64,000 bases of DNA, from the NCBI GenBank assembly GCA_023078555.1, contig CM041198.1, forward strand, positions 9,657,836-9,721,835. Reading direction: 5' to 3'. This DNA comes from Ulva prolifera (lineage: Eukaryota > Chlorophyta > Ulvophyceae > Ulvales > Ulvaceae). Below the pieces are notes generated by a model. That model did no database searches. It saw only the letters and a program-made list of their open reading frames with translations, and was not told the origin of the DNA. Shown here piece after piece: positions 37,204 through 52,172 of this stretch; position 1 is the stretch's first letter, and each line of letters opens with the position of its first letter. The translations under genes were made by a program, and so were the position numbers.

Positions 37204-38831
37204 GCAAAGACCGAGATTTCAGATTTGCCCGACCCAGATGTGACAAATGCTTCAGGTATGTGCATCACAGTCTTGACAAAACTCGCGTAACCTAAAACCC
37301 GGCTTATTGCTGAGTTGCCGTTTTTGCAGGTGCAAGCAGCCCTGCTTCAGCATCAAAAACCGCGCCTGGCACACCACCTCTAGATACACAAGGGTTCTCA
37401 GATTCCCCTGACAAATTTGATCAAACACATGCGATTCCCGAGGGTGTGTCTGGCACCGGCTCAGGACCGGTTGGAGACGCTCAATCGTGGGCCGAAGTCG
37501 CTGCTGCTGGCATGACATCCTTCACATCTGAGTCTCATAACATTTTGGACAAGGTCGAGCAGAAAGAAGCTGTGATGGGAGAGGCAGCAGCACACGCAGC
37601 AGTCATCACAAAAGATAGTGCCACCCATGCGCTCCATGAGGCAGAATCTTCTGCTGCTGCTGCATATTCAGTCGTTGACAACATGCGTTCATCAGTTGCA
37701 GACGTAGTCTCTTCAAAAGGTGGCGATGCAGCTGCAGCTGCACAGTCTTCAGGGACAGGCAAATTGCAACAGTCTAAGGAGTCAGCAACGGCAGCAATTA
37801 CAGCTGTTAAAAGCGCGGGTGCCGCAGCTGCGGACACTGTCGCGGATGCTGATACCAAGGTGACTGCGGCTGCGAAGTCGACAGAAGAAAGGGGCACAAC
37901 TGCCGCAGAAGAAGCACTCACGCAGGTTGGCGTGGCGAGTGCTGCGCTACGATCTGAAGTCATCAAGGCCAAGGCCACACTGGCACCTGTGGTGAGTCCA
38001 ACAGACATCAAGGCTGCTGCAAACGCAGCCATGCGTGCATCCAGTGTCATGGAACACCTGGAACAGCGTTCTGTGAGGTCTATGTCAACTGTGAAATCCA
38101 AGGTGAACGCAGCAGTGGTGTGGCTTCTTGTGCCACAAACTGCAGTTTTGAGGCGCTCGCGTTTGTGGTGGCACCTGTGTGTAAATTGTTTTCTTTGTTG
38201 GGTGATCACCTGGTGTCAAGATCTGCAGTTCGCCGTGACGAGACGCATACTCTGGTCCGGGCTGAGGACCCTGGGGTATGACTTTGCACATGCATTCTGC
38301 AGGTTGCTCCAGATATGGCGCCCGAGACGAGTCAGAGCGCAGGCGAGGACACGGCTGACGCAGGAGGGAGCGATCAGAGTGCAGGGGACACACCTGGAGT
38401 CGTGGACCCTGCCGCAGGTATGGACGCTACTGTCTCTGGTGAGGTTTTTTTATGATACATCTGCTGGTCGTCATCTCCTTCATGTGGACGAGGTGGCTAT
38501 CTAGATGCTGTACATACAATTGCACTGTCGTTGTTGTTTCTGCTTTGGTTTGTTAGTAGTTGTTTGGTCATGGAGTCTGACAGCATGTCCGGTGTCACTA
38601 GCAGGCATTCAGCTGTTTTTCGCCCCTGTGCCTTCAGACAGACCTTATGTAGTGTATCCTGCCACATGTACAGCTCTCAGCACTCCTGCGCTATTCATTG
38701 CAAACTCACTGGCCATGTCATCTGTCCTGCCTACAGCTGCAGGGGCTGGTGGGGCGGCAACGAAGCCAAAAAAGAAGAGCGCAAAGAAGAAGAACAGTAA
38801 GAAGAAAGGGAAAAATAATAAGTCCAAGTAA
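37204..38831 (+). CDS. alanine-rich protein with lysine-rich tail, unknown
   Basis: Exons 37204-37255, 37330-38117, 38303-38443 and 38613-38831 join in phase; earlier exons probably exist upstream. The long exon encodes a Ser/Thr/Ala-rich helical region (ESSAAAAYSVVDNM, SAGAAAADTVADADTKVTAA), amphipathic in places. An acidic Gly/Asp segment follows (SAGEDTADAGG). The last exon has a hydrophobic stretch (YPATCTALSTPALFIANSLA) and a lysine-rich end (KKKSAKKKNSKKKGKNNKSK). Such composition is seen in LEA-like and lipid-droplet coat proteins of algae, but no diagnostic motif is present, so function is left open. The 141-bp exon uses a GTTTTT donor, which is weak. Confidence 0.4.
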
Positions 38832-41010
38832 CCATGAACGGTCATCAGTAGTGGCTGCGACGAGTCTTTCGCCGCACGCTGATTGTTCTAGCGAGCAAAT
38901 TAACGTTTTTTTTGGCGGAGAGTGTCGAGGTCAGAATGAGAATTCAAGAGTGTTGAAGAGCCACCGAAGACAACGAATCGGGATGAGACACAGGCGAGCA
39001 CGGATTTTTGTGCTGCATTATGCTGTAAGATGTAATAGTGACCCATGCATCGTAAGCGCTTGGTTTCATCATGGCTATGCTAGTCGGCCCGCTGCCGGAG
39101 GCCCCGGAGCAATTGAAACAATACGGTGCCAATAATACCTTATGTGGTGCCTATACGAGAACAAAGCTCAGATCTCCATTACACGATCTGTACTAGCATG
39201 TTAAAATGTCAAAAATCGCAATGCCAATTTTGGAACCTTGGCAATTCTTTCCCAAGGTATGCTACCATGAGATTCGCTTCTTGAGCATCCACAGTGTTTT
39301 GATTGAAGTCGGACTTGACAATGTTGTCAATGATGTGTTCTTGCCTTCAACCAGAATCATGGCTTTGGCAATGAATACAGCTACCTGTGATGTCTTCAGG
39401 AGTTCGATCAGAAATGCGAATGTACGAAACCGCCACAAGTGAACAGTGCTGCAGCATGATTAATCTGCCTCTTGCATCGATGGCGCAATCCTGAGTGGGA
39501 GATGATGCAAAATGGATTGCAGATGCTGCAGGTGCGTGGCCACAAGTTCGCATGGCAGCAAGGAAGCACAGAAGATGGCAATAGCTAGACCTACTCGTTG
39601 AACTTTCTAATATTAACCTCCAGTGAAGGTGATCCGAAGATGGGTGTTTGGGGTTGTCTACGTTGTTTGGCACAGAAGCGTGTTGTGCGAAGCTGTCCAT
39701 TGCTGGTCTATTGAAGGCAGAAACACTGTAAATTAGAACTCACCGTTATAATCCTCTTCGGAGCCACAGTACCCCAGAGCCTGGAGGCAGAGGGTGAAAG
39801 GTTCATCAACGTGATTATACAGCAACACGCAACAAATGATGTGTTGTCATGGGACCATGCCGCCCGCATAATCCACTCTCAGCCAACTTAATCCACTCTC
39901 AGCCAACTTGGCCCAGGAATCGTGCGTCGGGCTGGGAGTGTCACCATAAATGAGACTGCCAGCCTGGAGCAATGAGCTCCTGGTGCATGCATGAGACTTT
40001 GAGTTTGGGTGGGGTCAACCATGGTATGATTGAGAGTTTGACAGCTGCTTCTGAAAAAAGTAGTTTGGGGGTGTCGACAATGTAACACAGGTTGCTGCGA
40101 AGCGTCTGTCATTCACTGGAATCGAAGTGGCCATCACAAGGGTAAACCAAGGCTGACAGGGTGCACGTGACCGAGATACCGCTAGCAGTGGCACCCCCAG
40201 ACACGATCACAAAGCGAATATGACTGGCCTTGCAGAGAGGTTCTGCAACCCTAGACCTTCTGTCTGCAGGAGCTTGCAGGTCATCATTGATCTACAGCAG
40301 CGTTAAGTATCTACCGATCATCAGACGAATACAAATTTATGAACATGAAGCTCGCGACTCATCGTACCACATGGGACTTCCTAATATGCAATGGTAGGAA
40401 TTACCCTGCACGATACGGTCATGGTGGCACAGCCCCATTGTATGGCATGAGGCCCTGATACAGGCAAGTTCACGAAACATGGCGGAAAAACACCTAAGAA
40501 ACCAAACTCTGCTTCATGTTTAATGATCTATCCAGAAATTCTTGGCTGCACACGGTGCTGATGCTGGATTAATTGTTTTTGGGGCAGGTGCTACAAAGTT
40601 ATTTCAATGAGATGTAAATAAGTTACCGAGCCTCAGACCGCAGACGTCGCAAAACATGTTACACACAAGTCCACATGTTCGCATCAAGAGGGATATAGGA
40701 TTTTTGATCGCTCACTGGAACAGTACAACTTCGACCGTTGCATCACTACACAAATCACTGCGAGCAGTCAGACATGATACTATCTCAATCTGCATCTTCT
40801 CTTCCTCTGCTGCAACAAACAGCTTCGGCCGAAACAGCATGCAGACTGTGCTACGTTCAGTGAAGCACGCCCAAAGCTGGTCCCGCAGACACTGCGCAAA
40901 AACATAGCGTGGGAGAACAGACCGAAGTTGGCATCATAGCACCACAAGTTCCCACAAGATGCTCTAGAGCTCTAATCTACCGAAACAAAAAGTAAAGCTA
41001 GCGCTCGCAA
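38832..41010. other. 2.2 kb mostly without recognised genes
   Basis: Small frames on both strands. The most coding-like is a minus-strand stretch at about 40905-40718 (FAQCLRDQLWACFTERST, ending VEVVLFQ and a stop), with no partner exon found. A 20-bp tandem duplication lies at 39870. Otherwise I see nothing. Confidence 0.25.
39870..39909. repeat. 20-bp tandem duplication
   Basis: The unit AATCCACTCTCAGCCAACTT is present twice in direct tandem. It is intergenic as far as I can tell. Confidence 0.9.
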
Positions 41011-41845
41011 CTATACTCCGAACGATTTTCCACACCCGCATGTTGAATCTGCATTTGGATTTTGGAACTTGAACCCACCACCAACAAGCTCGTTGCTGTA
41101 ATCCAGCTTCATTCCAAAAAGGTACAGCAGCGACTTCGGGTCACACACAAGCTTGAAGCCGTCATACTCCATCACTGCAGACAAAAGGACATCAGCATGA
41201 GACTGAAAGCATGACTGGATCAGCATTTTGCAAGCTTATGCCAGTGCCACTGTGCACTCGTGATAATTGCTACGCTTGTATCGCTGCATCACTGGACTAT
41301 CACATACAATATTCTAATTACTGCTCTGATCAATCGATTTGGATGATTCCACCAATGTTGTGATGTGACGGTGGACTGTTCCATCTTCGCCTAGCATCGT
41401 CACGAAGCATGAGAGATGACTGGCAAACTTTTGGACTTTTCCGTCGTACTGGCCTCCTTTGGTGTGGAACATGTTGGCATAGGCACCTCATGAATCAAAA
41501 GAAAAGTTGCGTCCTGTGTACCAGGAAATCCAGATCTTTCCCTTTTGCAACCCTGGCCATGGCATCGACCAGCCGCAGGCATTCATTCAGACATGGCATA
41601 CGATGAAGCTACTGCAGACACCTGGTGAGACGATATACCACGCAGTCATATCGTACCAGAATCATCCGTGCTCACATCGCCAGCTGATGTAAAGTCCATC
41701 GCATAGCTCATACCCGAGCATCCACCAGACTTTACGCCAATCCGAAGCATAATTTCCTCATCGGCTTTGTCAGCTTTGAGCCGCTTAAGATGAGCTAATG
41801 CTGCATCAGAAACTAATATTGGCGTTGCGCTGACTGCCTCCGAAC
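41011..41845 (-). CDS. A-type iron-sulfur carrier (ISCA/SufA/HesB family)
   Basis: Minus-strand exons 41657-41845 and 41011-41174 join exactly (split Val codon). The mature A-type carrier domain is essentially complete: [39 protein letters not shown], then [39 protein letters not shown] and CGCGKSFGV. All three conserved cysteines that bind iron or a [2Fe-2S]/[4Fe-4S] cluster are present, one in GGCSGMSY and two in CGCGKS. These proteins deliver Fe-S clusters in mitochondria or plastids. The 5' exon encoding the start and targeting peptide is missing; it must end in phase 1 above 41845, and I found no convincing candidate. The organelle therefore cannot be decided. Confidence 0.85.
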
Positions 41846-44822
41846 CTGCATTTGTTTTATTTCAACACACCATTCGTGCGCCTGATCACCATGCCACTGC
41901 TTTCAGGTATCTGGCAGCAACCTGGCTAGTAGTTGAACGATACTACTGATACAAGCTGCTCCGGAACACCATCTTGTTGGATACCCAGCTCAGCTCTGCT
42001 GCTTTCTGCTGGCTAATTCAACGTGAAAACCTCCGACAAACACCTGGACCCCCATTGGACAAGGCTACAATGAGGCAGAACGTCTTGAGGTCGATCAATC
42101 ACGTAAACAGGCTGCTGAATGTTCATGATCGTGCAAAACGTCATGGAGAGTCGTTCATGTGCATGGGCCGACCACGTAGCAATATTGCGATGATAATCCT
42201 GGAGTCTGAGGACATGAATCCCTGCCAATGAACAGTTTCTGTGACGATGTGATGATTCACTTGCAGTCGCGCACTTGCTGCATGGCATTTCCACTTCTGG
42301 GAAAGTTGAGTCCGTGCCCCTGTTACAAGCCCATATCGGGGAAGCGCTGCCGAGCTGGTCTTCCAGATGGACGGCAGGTGAATCGATGCCATGATGAAAT
42401 ATGTAACTTGACAGACACTACTGCAAAGGGTGATGTCGACAACACACTGAAAACTCCTGAACTTCAGCGTTGTACAGAGGTAACAGATTTCTTGCGAATG
42501 GTACGGCTGTACAAAGCAGCGGTTTGATATGCTTGTCAAATTGAGACTGGCGGCGGCTTGGCTTTGCTGTCGTGATCGCGCCTGGAATGCGCGTGTCGCT
42601 TGCGCAGCCCGGGAGCTCGTGAGAGTCCGAAACACAGGTGCGAGCTGGGCGTGTGCTCCACGAGAGCAATAAGCACTTTTTGCTGGACGAGCTCAACGGG
42701 TGCCAAACTCACGCAACCTGTGAGACTGGAAACTGAACCCAGGCCACATCGATCGGGCTTTACCCATGCCATTGCACTGCCGTCTGCGTGCTGTGGTGTC
42801 TTGAGTGCGACTGGACACTGCCACACAAACGCTTTCACGTACATTGGCTTGCAGGCCCTGTGCACGACAAAATCGCGAATAGATTTGCTGACGCAGTGAC
42901 ATGCTGTATCGCGTATTTGAAATCTTACTGCTCTGATGTTGCTATCGCATCTGTGCATCATTCCGGCCTTCGTGAAGTAGATGTCTGACTGTTGGTCACA
43001 GCCTTAAAGACCAGACCTAGCACGCATGCAACGCTATGATACTATATACTTGCTCGTAGACTCTGGGTTGTGTTTGCCTTTCGTCTTTGACTCAATCAGT
43101 ATCTGGCAGCCTTTAGTCATGTGCCTCCCCGTGTTGCCTGAGGAGAGGGAGGAGTAGCAGTGCTAGCACTTGAGTGCTGAATCATTAGTTCTCCATGTTT
43201 AAGCTGAGCAATTCTTACTGGTAGGCCCTGCGAACAACTTTCTGCTGGCAGTGCTCGCACTGCCGTAACCGAGGATTTGCGCCTCCCCGTGGGCCCGGGC
43301 GGTCGCCAACGTAAAGGAATGTGATATAAATCTGCTCTGCCAGTGAGTCAGCAGTGGTTGCTGTTATCAGATCCCATCATATTCATCCTTATCTTCAGAA
43401 CATGTACCCCCTGCTGCGAAAGGTGGTTGCCCTGGTGCAACTCTTGTCACTGCAGCCACTGCGACCGCAAAGCATCATCGCCGTGAGGGCCTTCGCAGTG
43501 GTGGACCACCACCGGAGCATTGGCGTCTCTGTGGTGTGCGTTGCACCATGAACCGAATAGTAGACACGTAGGCACAAGGGAAAACAGTATAAAGAGCATC
43601 ACGCCTGAAACAGGCATCGGCCTCAGCGCCTCGAGGGGCGGACAGAGCACAAACGCACAGACAACCGGCCTGCGCAAACAGGCAACTCTTATTTGGCCAC
43701 CAGCCAGCCGCACATGGGGAGGTAGGTTTTAAGAGAAATGCTCGCACTAGCCGGGATTGGTCCCTTGTGAAGTACACCGGTGCCATGGCATGATCATGAG
43801 AGCTAAATGGCAAGGTGCCAAAGGACAAGACGGAGGACTGTGCGCCACATGTCCCGCCACGTAGCTGGAGCAAGTAGCTGTCAGCTGGGGCGATCAGGCG
43901 CTAAGGGACTGACGTGGCGAGCGTTCCCCAGTTTCAGCTGTGGTGCAGAGGTGGTGTGTATATGACCCCTCAGATAAGAATGTTGGCCTGATCGTGTGTG
44001 TATTTTGGAGTGATGAGACGTGCTGTCTGCATCTCCGCAGGACACAGCCCTGATGTTTTAGCTGCACCAATTAGGCTGACGGTCTGCTAGCCGTGCACAC
44101 AGCTAATGCAAGTTGAGGCCCAAGCATGCTGTATCATATTTTGTATGCATAGGTTTAGATGTACAGACTTTGGGGCAGGACTCATGTAGGAGTTGTTCAC
44201 CTGGAGCAATCAGTGCAATGTGGGAGTTGACATGTTGCAATTAATGCGGAACACACCAATCCTTTAGCTCGTGTACCGGCCACAGGCCGCGTCATGACAG
44301 TCTATCGTCTCAGTGCGTTGTTCACATGTACCCAAACATACACCAAAAAACAAACTGTTGCCGATTATCCTTGCGGCAGCGTGTTATGGCCGGAACAGCT
44401 GGCCTTTCGTGATGTGGGGAGGGCCTTGAAATGAATGGTGAGGATTGAGGTCCAGAGGCCGAGGTTCTCTGCACACAGTGGGCCCGGAAGAGTTCGGGCG
44501 GTTTCATCTTCGGCCGCCCCTGAGGCGGCTGCGGCCAGGCCATGCGGCGCGTCCACATCAGCCGAAAAGTGCGAACTGCCCCGATTTAGCGAGGTTTACT
44601 CTTGTCGCACGAGCTTGTTTTGAAAATGCGGCCGTCGCACACGGACACTAAGAGTGTCCGGCACAAGCACCCCAAACCAACCTGTGTAGAGCCACCATAT
44701 TGAATGCTTGGATTGGGGTGAGTGCATCTCCTGTGCCAGAACTTCTGGGCCGTGATTTTTCGTATACCCAGCAACGTGTTGCTCCGACTCCGCATACTGT
44801 ATCTCTGGTATCATCGAAAACT
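41846..44822. other. 3 kb without a resolved gene
   Basis: It should contain the 5' exon of the Fe-S carrier gene. Long frames on both strands at 42536-42961 overlap each other and have no motif. A minus-strand frame from about 42635 starts with Ser/Arg/Ala/Gln-rich presequence-like residues but opens at GTG. A minus-strand frame at 44556 starts MDAPHGLAAAASGAAEDE and may be a first exon. Nothing firmer is visible. Confidence 0.25.
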
Positions 44823-46893
<2,071 letters not shown>

Positions 46894-47166
46894 TCAACTG
46901 CATACTATGTCGGGCCTGCCAATTGTGTGTACGGGCAGGTCAAGCCTGAAGCATTGGGGGACATACAGGCGTCCAACCTGTCTGGAGAAATACCACAGCC
47001 CAGGTCGGTGCAGCTTTTTTCAGTCAGGTCGCGTACTTGTCCCGAAGCTAAATGCCAATTCAGAAAATCTAGTGACCCGCCATTGCTGTAATTCTGTTCG
47101 TGACCATCAAGTCAGATTGATTCACAAGAAGTGCAAAGCACTCATGGCTGTCGGCTTTTAGTGACA

Positions 47167-49535
47167 TCATAGATACGGGACAATCTGTCGAATGGAGGTC
47201 AAAAACGAAGCTCCAAATCGTTTCGCTCGCTCTGGATTCCATCCGTACTCTTCATCTGGGAATGTGTGGCAATCTTTAAATGGCATCTCTAGCGTCATTG
47301 CAAAACAGTTGAACTCTTGTGCAACAGCGGTGCATGCCTTCCTCAGGTCAGCTTCCCCAGGTTCGGAAACGGGATACCCCAATTCCTGCAGCACAGTAGT
47401 AGTCTTGCCGCTGTCAGCAAGGGGGCCCCCTGGTAGCACATGCCTTCGCACTGCGCGCCATTTGTTTAGGTGCTGGACTGCGGACCTGCAGCCGCAGTGC
47501 ACAGCAGTGCAAAGTTTCGGCCGCATTCATGTGAATAGCTTCACGACCAAGTGAGAGGCCACATACTTTCCAAGGACTACTTGTACACATTGTCACTTTG
47601 ATTGTTTGTCAAGAGGGTGAACTGAGGTGAAAAGCAACCAGGTAGAACAAGACCGGAGAAACAAGCTTCGAGATTGCCAATGGTTTCACTGCTAATAGCA
47701 ATTTGCAGGCAGCACAAATGCACACGGAGACACCACAGGATGCAGATCAATGATCTGCTTGCTCCTGCACATTTCTCATGCACCAGATGGAGGAGCGCAC
47801 AGTTTGGAAGTCTGGACTTGCAACCTTGAGGAAGCTAGAGAACCGATCCCGGCAATCTGCCATTTTGTCTGACCACCCAGGAATGCCTTCGGAATAAGCA
47901 ATGAAATTTGCTGGGATTGTTTCATCCCCATGCACGTCCACCAGCATGTCGACTCCCGTTTCCCGCATCTTCTGCAGCGTAAAGTAAACTTCTGGACTCT
48001 CCGCAAGGGTGGAATCTTGCCAGCACCGATTCAGATTCATGCCGGCAGCGTTGCATCGCAGCAAGCCGCGCCAAGCTCCATCAGGGTTCATGCACGGTAC
48101 CATGTACACCACAGCATCCTCCAGCAAGGACCGTGCCACAGAGTCATGCCTGCATACATGTCCGTAAGACAGTCCTGTTGCATACACAGGCCTGCACAAA
48201 ATGGTTGACATACATCCCCTAAATATCAACAGCACATCCAACATGCATGCCAGTTGAGATCGTGCATCAGCAATTGAGCTTCTGACGACCGTTTCTGTAG
48301 AACATGAAAATGTAGAGAGTGACCAGCACCTCTCCATGAGCTGCTTGAAAGTGCATTTAAGATGGCAGGGGAAGTGCCTGATGTCACGATGCCAATGCTG
48401 GCGACAGAAAGATAGTTTGCGAAGTCAACGATGAATCTCTCACCCTAGGTGATCCGTGCAGAACAGTCATCGAGCTGCAACACTGAAGCTTGGCTGAAGC
48501 ATACCTGTCTGCAAGGCGCCCTAGCATGCCTTCTGCAAACCACTCAGCCATTGTCTCGCCAGGGTGCTGCCTTGCAATTACCCATATCTTCTTCTTTTCT
48601 GGAGCTTGCTTTCCAAACACCAGCAGGTCTAGGTCATGCCCATCTAAGGTCTCCCCAAGCATCACAAGCTCTGATCGCTCGCTCAGTTGCATCTGCGCAA
48701 TGAGATGCATATGCGCATCAAGAGAGTATGGTGCAAAATATGCATAGTATGCCGACTGGTGCTCAGGGACATGCTTGATCGTCAAATGCCCATTGTCTTG
48801 GTCATAGGAAGTTGGCACACGGAACCAGCGCCGCCGGTCATATGAACAGCAGGCATTGTATCCATCCCAGCCTTCTGGATATGAAGCCTCGCCAGCATTC
48901 ACAATTTTGAGCGTAAGAGGTTTCTCTTTCACATTCGCAACCCTAAAGAAGAACCTGTTGCCAACCAAGCATGATAAGAAAAACCGAAGCTTGCACCGGA
49001 GCAGAGGCTGGAAACAGCAGCTTAATGACATGCACACAACTCCTGTTAACATACCACTGGAAATGCTCTCGCCCGTCTGACTCACAGTAAGGATCATGAT
49101 GGATAGCCAGCTGGACAGTTCCATCTGATTGAATGTCAACAATGTCCATGTTGCCAGAATCGAATGTAGAGTTCACGTAGATACCACTAGCTGTGTTTGT
49201 GGCAACCTTTGGTCCGTAAGCACCCCATCTGGACAGATTACCAGTTGCCACACGACACTGGTGATCGATCCACCCAGGCATCCACCAGCACTGTGCATCG
49301 ATGTACTTGAGACAAAAAAAGTACGCAGTCCGTTGTAATCAATCCTATGCATATGCTGGGCCACGACAAGGGGTCCGCACTCAACAGCACGTTTTCCGTC
49401 TGCGTCCAGATTCACATCTTGTGAAGCGGTCTTCATGACGGGCAAACGCCGACCAGACGAAGTGCGGCGAAACGGTGACTGGGAGAAAACAACAGAAGGT
49501 AGCCGCGGTTTGCAGGTGTGACAAAGCCTGAGCAT
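47167..49535 (-). CDS. M14-family cytosolic carboxypeptidase (CCP/AGBL-like, tubulin deglutamylase type)
   Basis: Minus-strand exons 49325-49535, 49055-49190, 48505-48954, 47804-48149 and 47167-47385 join in phase to 453 residues. The CCP N-domain is present (SGIYVNSTFDSGNMDIVDI, FQWFFFRVANVKEKPLTLKI, VNAGEASYPEGW, YYAYFAPYS). The metallopeptidase domain has the zinc motif RQHPGETMAEW (His and Glu ligands), NPDG, RCNAAGMNLNR, the third ligand in LVDVHGDE, and the catalytic Glu in MTLEMPFKD, then DEEYGWNPERAKRFG. Enzymes of this type trim glutamate side chains or C-terminal residues of tubulin and other proteins. The first exon encodes a basic, Ser/Arg-rich leader (RRTSSGRRLPVM) that could be an organelle presequence; a second Met follows at about residue 34. 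Compact length and the HGDE/EMPF blocks place it nearest the CCP6-like and bacterial M14D enzymes. Confidence 0.9.
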
Positions 49536-50483
49536 CGTGTGCGGAACGTAAAAGTCTCACGCTAATCAGCTGAATCGATGTTGGGCTGCAAATTGACACG
49601 CTGTAGTTTCGTGGAGTCATACTGGCTGTTGCCTCCACATCTGCACTTTTGGGACCACCGAGAGAGAGAGGGAAAGAATGCGTGAGTGCTCTTGCTTTGG
49701 CAGCGCATGGCACAACGAATCACGACATGCAAACAGCCTGGACAAGCTGCAGCGTCTTGCGCGCGTCGGCCAAACTTGGGCACGCGCGCTTTGAGTGACC
49801 GTACCAGGTAATCTGTTTCTTGAACTGGACAGGATTGCACACTATTGATCTGTTGACGTGTTTGTCACCGACGCACTGTTGAATCCGCTTGGTTCCTGGA
49901 AATGTTTTGTGCATTTACGGGCTGTGGCTGTGTCGAGAACGCACGTGGCCTCAAGCAGACAAAAGAGACAGAGCAAAATTGATCTACCTGTGACATCCTG
50001 TCATTGTGTTACAAGAACAAAGCAGGTAAGGCAGGTAGCACCACAAGCAACAACCACAGGAAGTGCACACCACGCAAGCAGCCACACGCAGCACACATCA
50101 GCACACACACGCAACGTCAGCACCCGCGCTGGCCACAGCCACACGGCCATAAACGAGCCCCCCGACGCTGTATTTGCCGTGCATTTGCGTGTGGCCCGCC
50201 GTCGGGGCGCGACCGGGGAGTTTGGGCAGGCTGGGCTGGACTTTGGAGTTACGGGTTAGGGTTTGCGGGTGGGCGGGGTGGTGTGCGAGGGCTGGGCGGG
50301 GTGGATTATGCTGGGGGAGGCAGGGGCCTCTCCGGGGTGGGGTTTGGTGTTGGGGTCTCGCTGTTTTTTGCCTTTGCAGCCTTGGCTGCGTGTGCTTTCG
50401 GGGCTCTTGCGCCTGGCTGATGGGCGGGGTGCGAGCGGGTGTCGGCGTGTGGCTGTGCTTGTGGTGTAGGGTGGGGGGGGCTT
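49536..50483. other. spacer with a minus-oriented LINE-tail copy and G-rich block
   Basis: About 49999-50150, read on the minus strand, resembles the block at 52023-52172 (shared CTGACGTTGCGTG and GGTGCTACCTGCCTTAC segments ending CTTGTAACAC), so it is another copy of the LINE 3' end described nearby. From 50220 to 50480 the plus strand is very G-rich. No host gene is visible. Confidence 0.45.
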
Positions 50484-51519
50484 GTGTGTGTTACAAAGGA
50501 AAAAGCCGGAGGGGCCGGTAGCACCGCCAGGACCAAAAGGGAGAGCACCAGAAACGCAATGCGCACGCAGCAGGAGAGCCACAGCCAACGCCAAGGCACA
50601 ACAAGCACCCACACACCCCCACGTTCCCACACACTACCACACGAACCACACACTGACACCCGACCCACGCACCCACGCACCCGCACGCGGCCCAGACCCA
50701 ACCCCCAACACACACACCCACACGTCAACACGCTACACGACCCCGCCGCCCGCGCGGCAGCAGCAGCCCCCTGCAGCGGCCTGGCCGGCGCCGGCCCCAC
50801 ACGGAAGCCGCCGGGGGCCCCCAGGACCCCCGCCCCAATGCCCGATCAGGCCAGCCCCGGGCGCCGGAACAACACACACGGGGGCGCCCCCATCCGCGGA
50901 CCCACCCGGAACGGAGCACGCCCGAGGCGCGCCGTGTTTGGGGGTCGGGGCACGCGGCCGAGGCAGCACACGCCGCCTACCAGCGCGTCCGAGCCTCGGA
51001 CGGCGCCCGGCCCGCGAGAGAGCGACGAGGACGCCGCGGGCGGCGCGCCGCTCAGGCCGGATGGCCAGTGAGCGGCGAGAGATCATCACATGGGACCGTA
51101 AGTCCCGTCAGTACCGCCTTGCCCGCGTGACGCGCCATCAGCGGGGCAGCGGCGTGAACCTGGCGTGCAACGGCGCGGCAGAGCGTCCTGGAGATGTCGC
51201 GCATCGCATTCTCCAGGAAGCGCCGCCGAGAGACCGCGCCTGCCCCTGCAGCCACATCGGCGAGCCTGTTCAGGAATGCGAACGCCGCCGGGCCCAAGCG
51301 CCCGCATGTTTCATGCGACAGCGGGACCAAGCTGAGCCCTCCGACTCCCGAGCGGCCGTACTTGTCGCGTTTCCGGCGGTCGGCGGCGTCCGCCGAGGCG
51401 CCGTCGCGCAGCGCAGCCGCGCGAACGTTGGAACCTGCAAGCGGGTGAGTGACACACACGTCGCCGATCACCGGCGAGCCCGGACAGAACGCGAGTATGT
51501 CGCCCCGCTGGGCGCCCAC
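50484..51519 (-). mobile_element. 5'-truncated LINE-type retrotransposon remnant
   Basis: Minus-strand codons 51519-51052 encode the C-terminal region of a reverse transcriptase of the type common in algal LINEs: GDILAFCPGSPVIGDVCVTH, then KRDKYGRSG, FVPLS-like LVPLSHETCGRLGPAAFAF, LNRLADVA and an LENAMRDISRTLC helix, ending at a stop. The catalytic part is missing, so it is a dead 5'-truncated copy. Downstream on the same strand is a GC-rich 3' UTR that ends near 50484 at CTTTGTAACACACACA, a short AC tail. GC content is much higher than in neighbouring genes. A near-identical inverted copy of the last 280 bp lies at 54374-54656. Confidence 0.65.
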
Positions 51520-51919
51520 GCGTGACCTGGGGAAGATGGTTGGCGGGGCGTCATGCGCGGGGCTCGCGTGCGGCTGTCCGGCGCAAGGCGTGCGGGCGGC
51601 TGCCGGCGCACAGGGAGGTCCCCAGCGGCCGCTGCGGGGCCTGCTGGGGCTGGCGATGCCGGGGTTGGGCTGGTCATCTCGACGTCATCCGTCAACACGA
51701 CAGCAGCTGCGTAGGTGGTGGGAATGGGGACCTGGGCGCCAAGAGGGGTTGCGGGCGCGGCCGAGGCCAGGGAGGCTGAGGGATCGGGGGGGGGCTGCTG
51801 TGGAAGAGGTTGGACGCGGTGCCGCGGGGCACGCATCGGGGGACCCTGGGGGGTTCTGAGGGCTGAGGACGGCGGCGCTGAGCACAGCCGCGCCTAGCAG
51901 GGGGCTTGTGTGTGGACCG

Positions 51920-52172
<253 letters not shown>

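Noticed and set aside
43060-43110. GCCTTTC loop between possible pairing arms, considered as U5 snRNA
   Set aside because: The invariant U5 loop is GCCUUUYAY; this has GCCTTTCGTC and no convincing Sm site, so it is not called.
50240-50265. Telomere-like GGGTTAGGGTTT word
   Set aside because: Only one and a half repeats, inside a G-rich block; not an interstitial telomere array.
50439-51525. Plus-strand Pro/Arg/Thr-rich frames of 210 and 347 codons
   Set aside because: They are antisense to the LINE remnant and its GC-rich 3' UTR; the reverse-transcriptase signature is on the minus strand.
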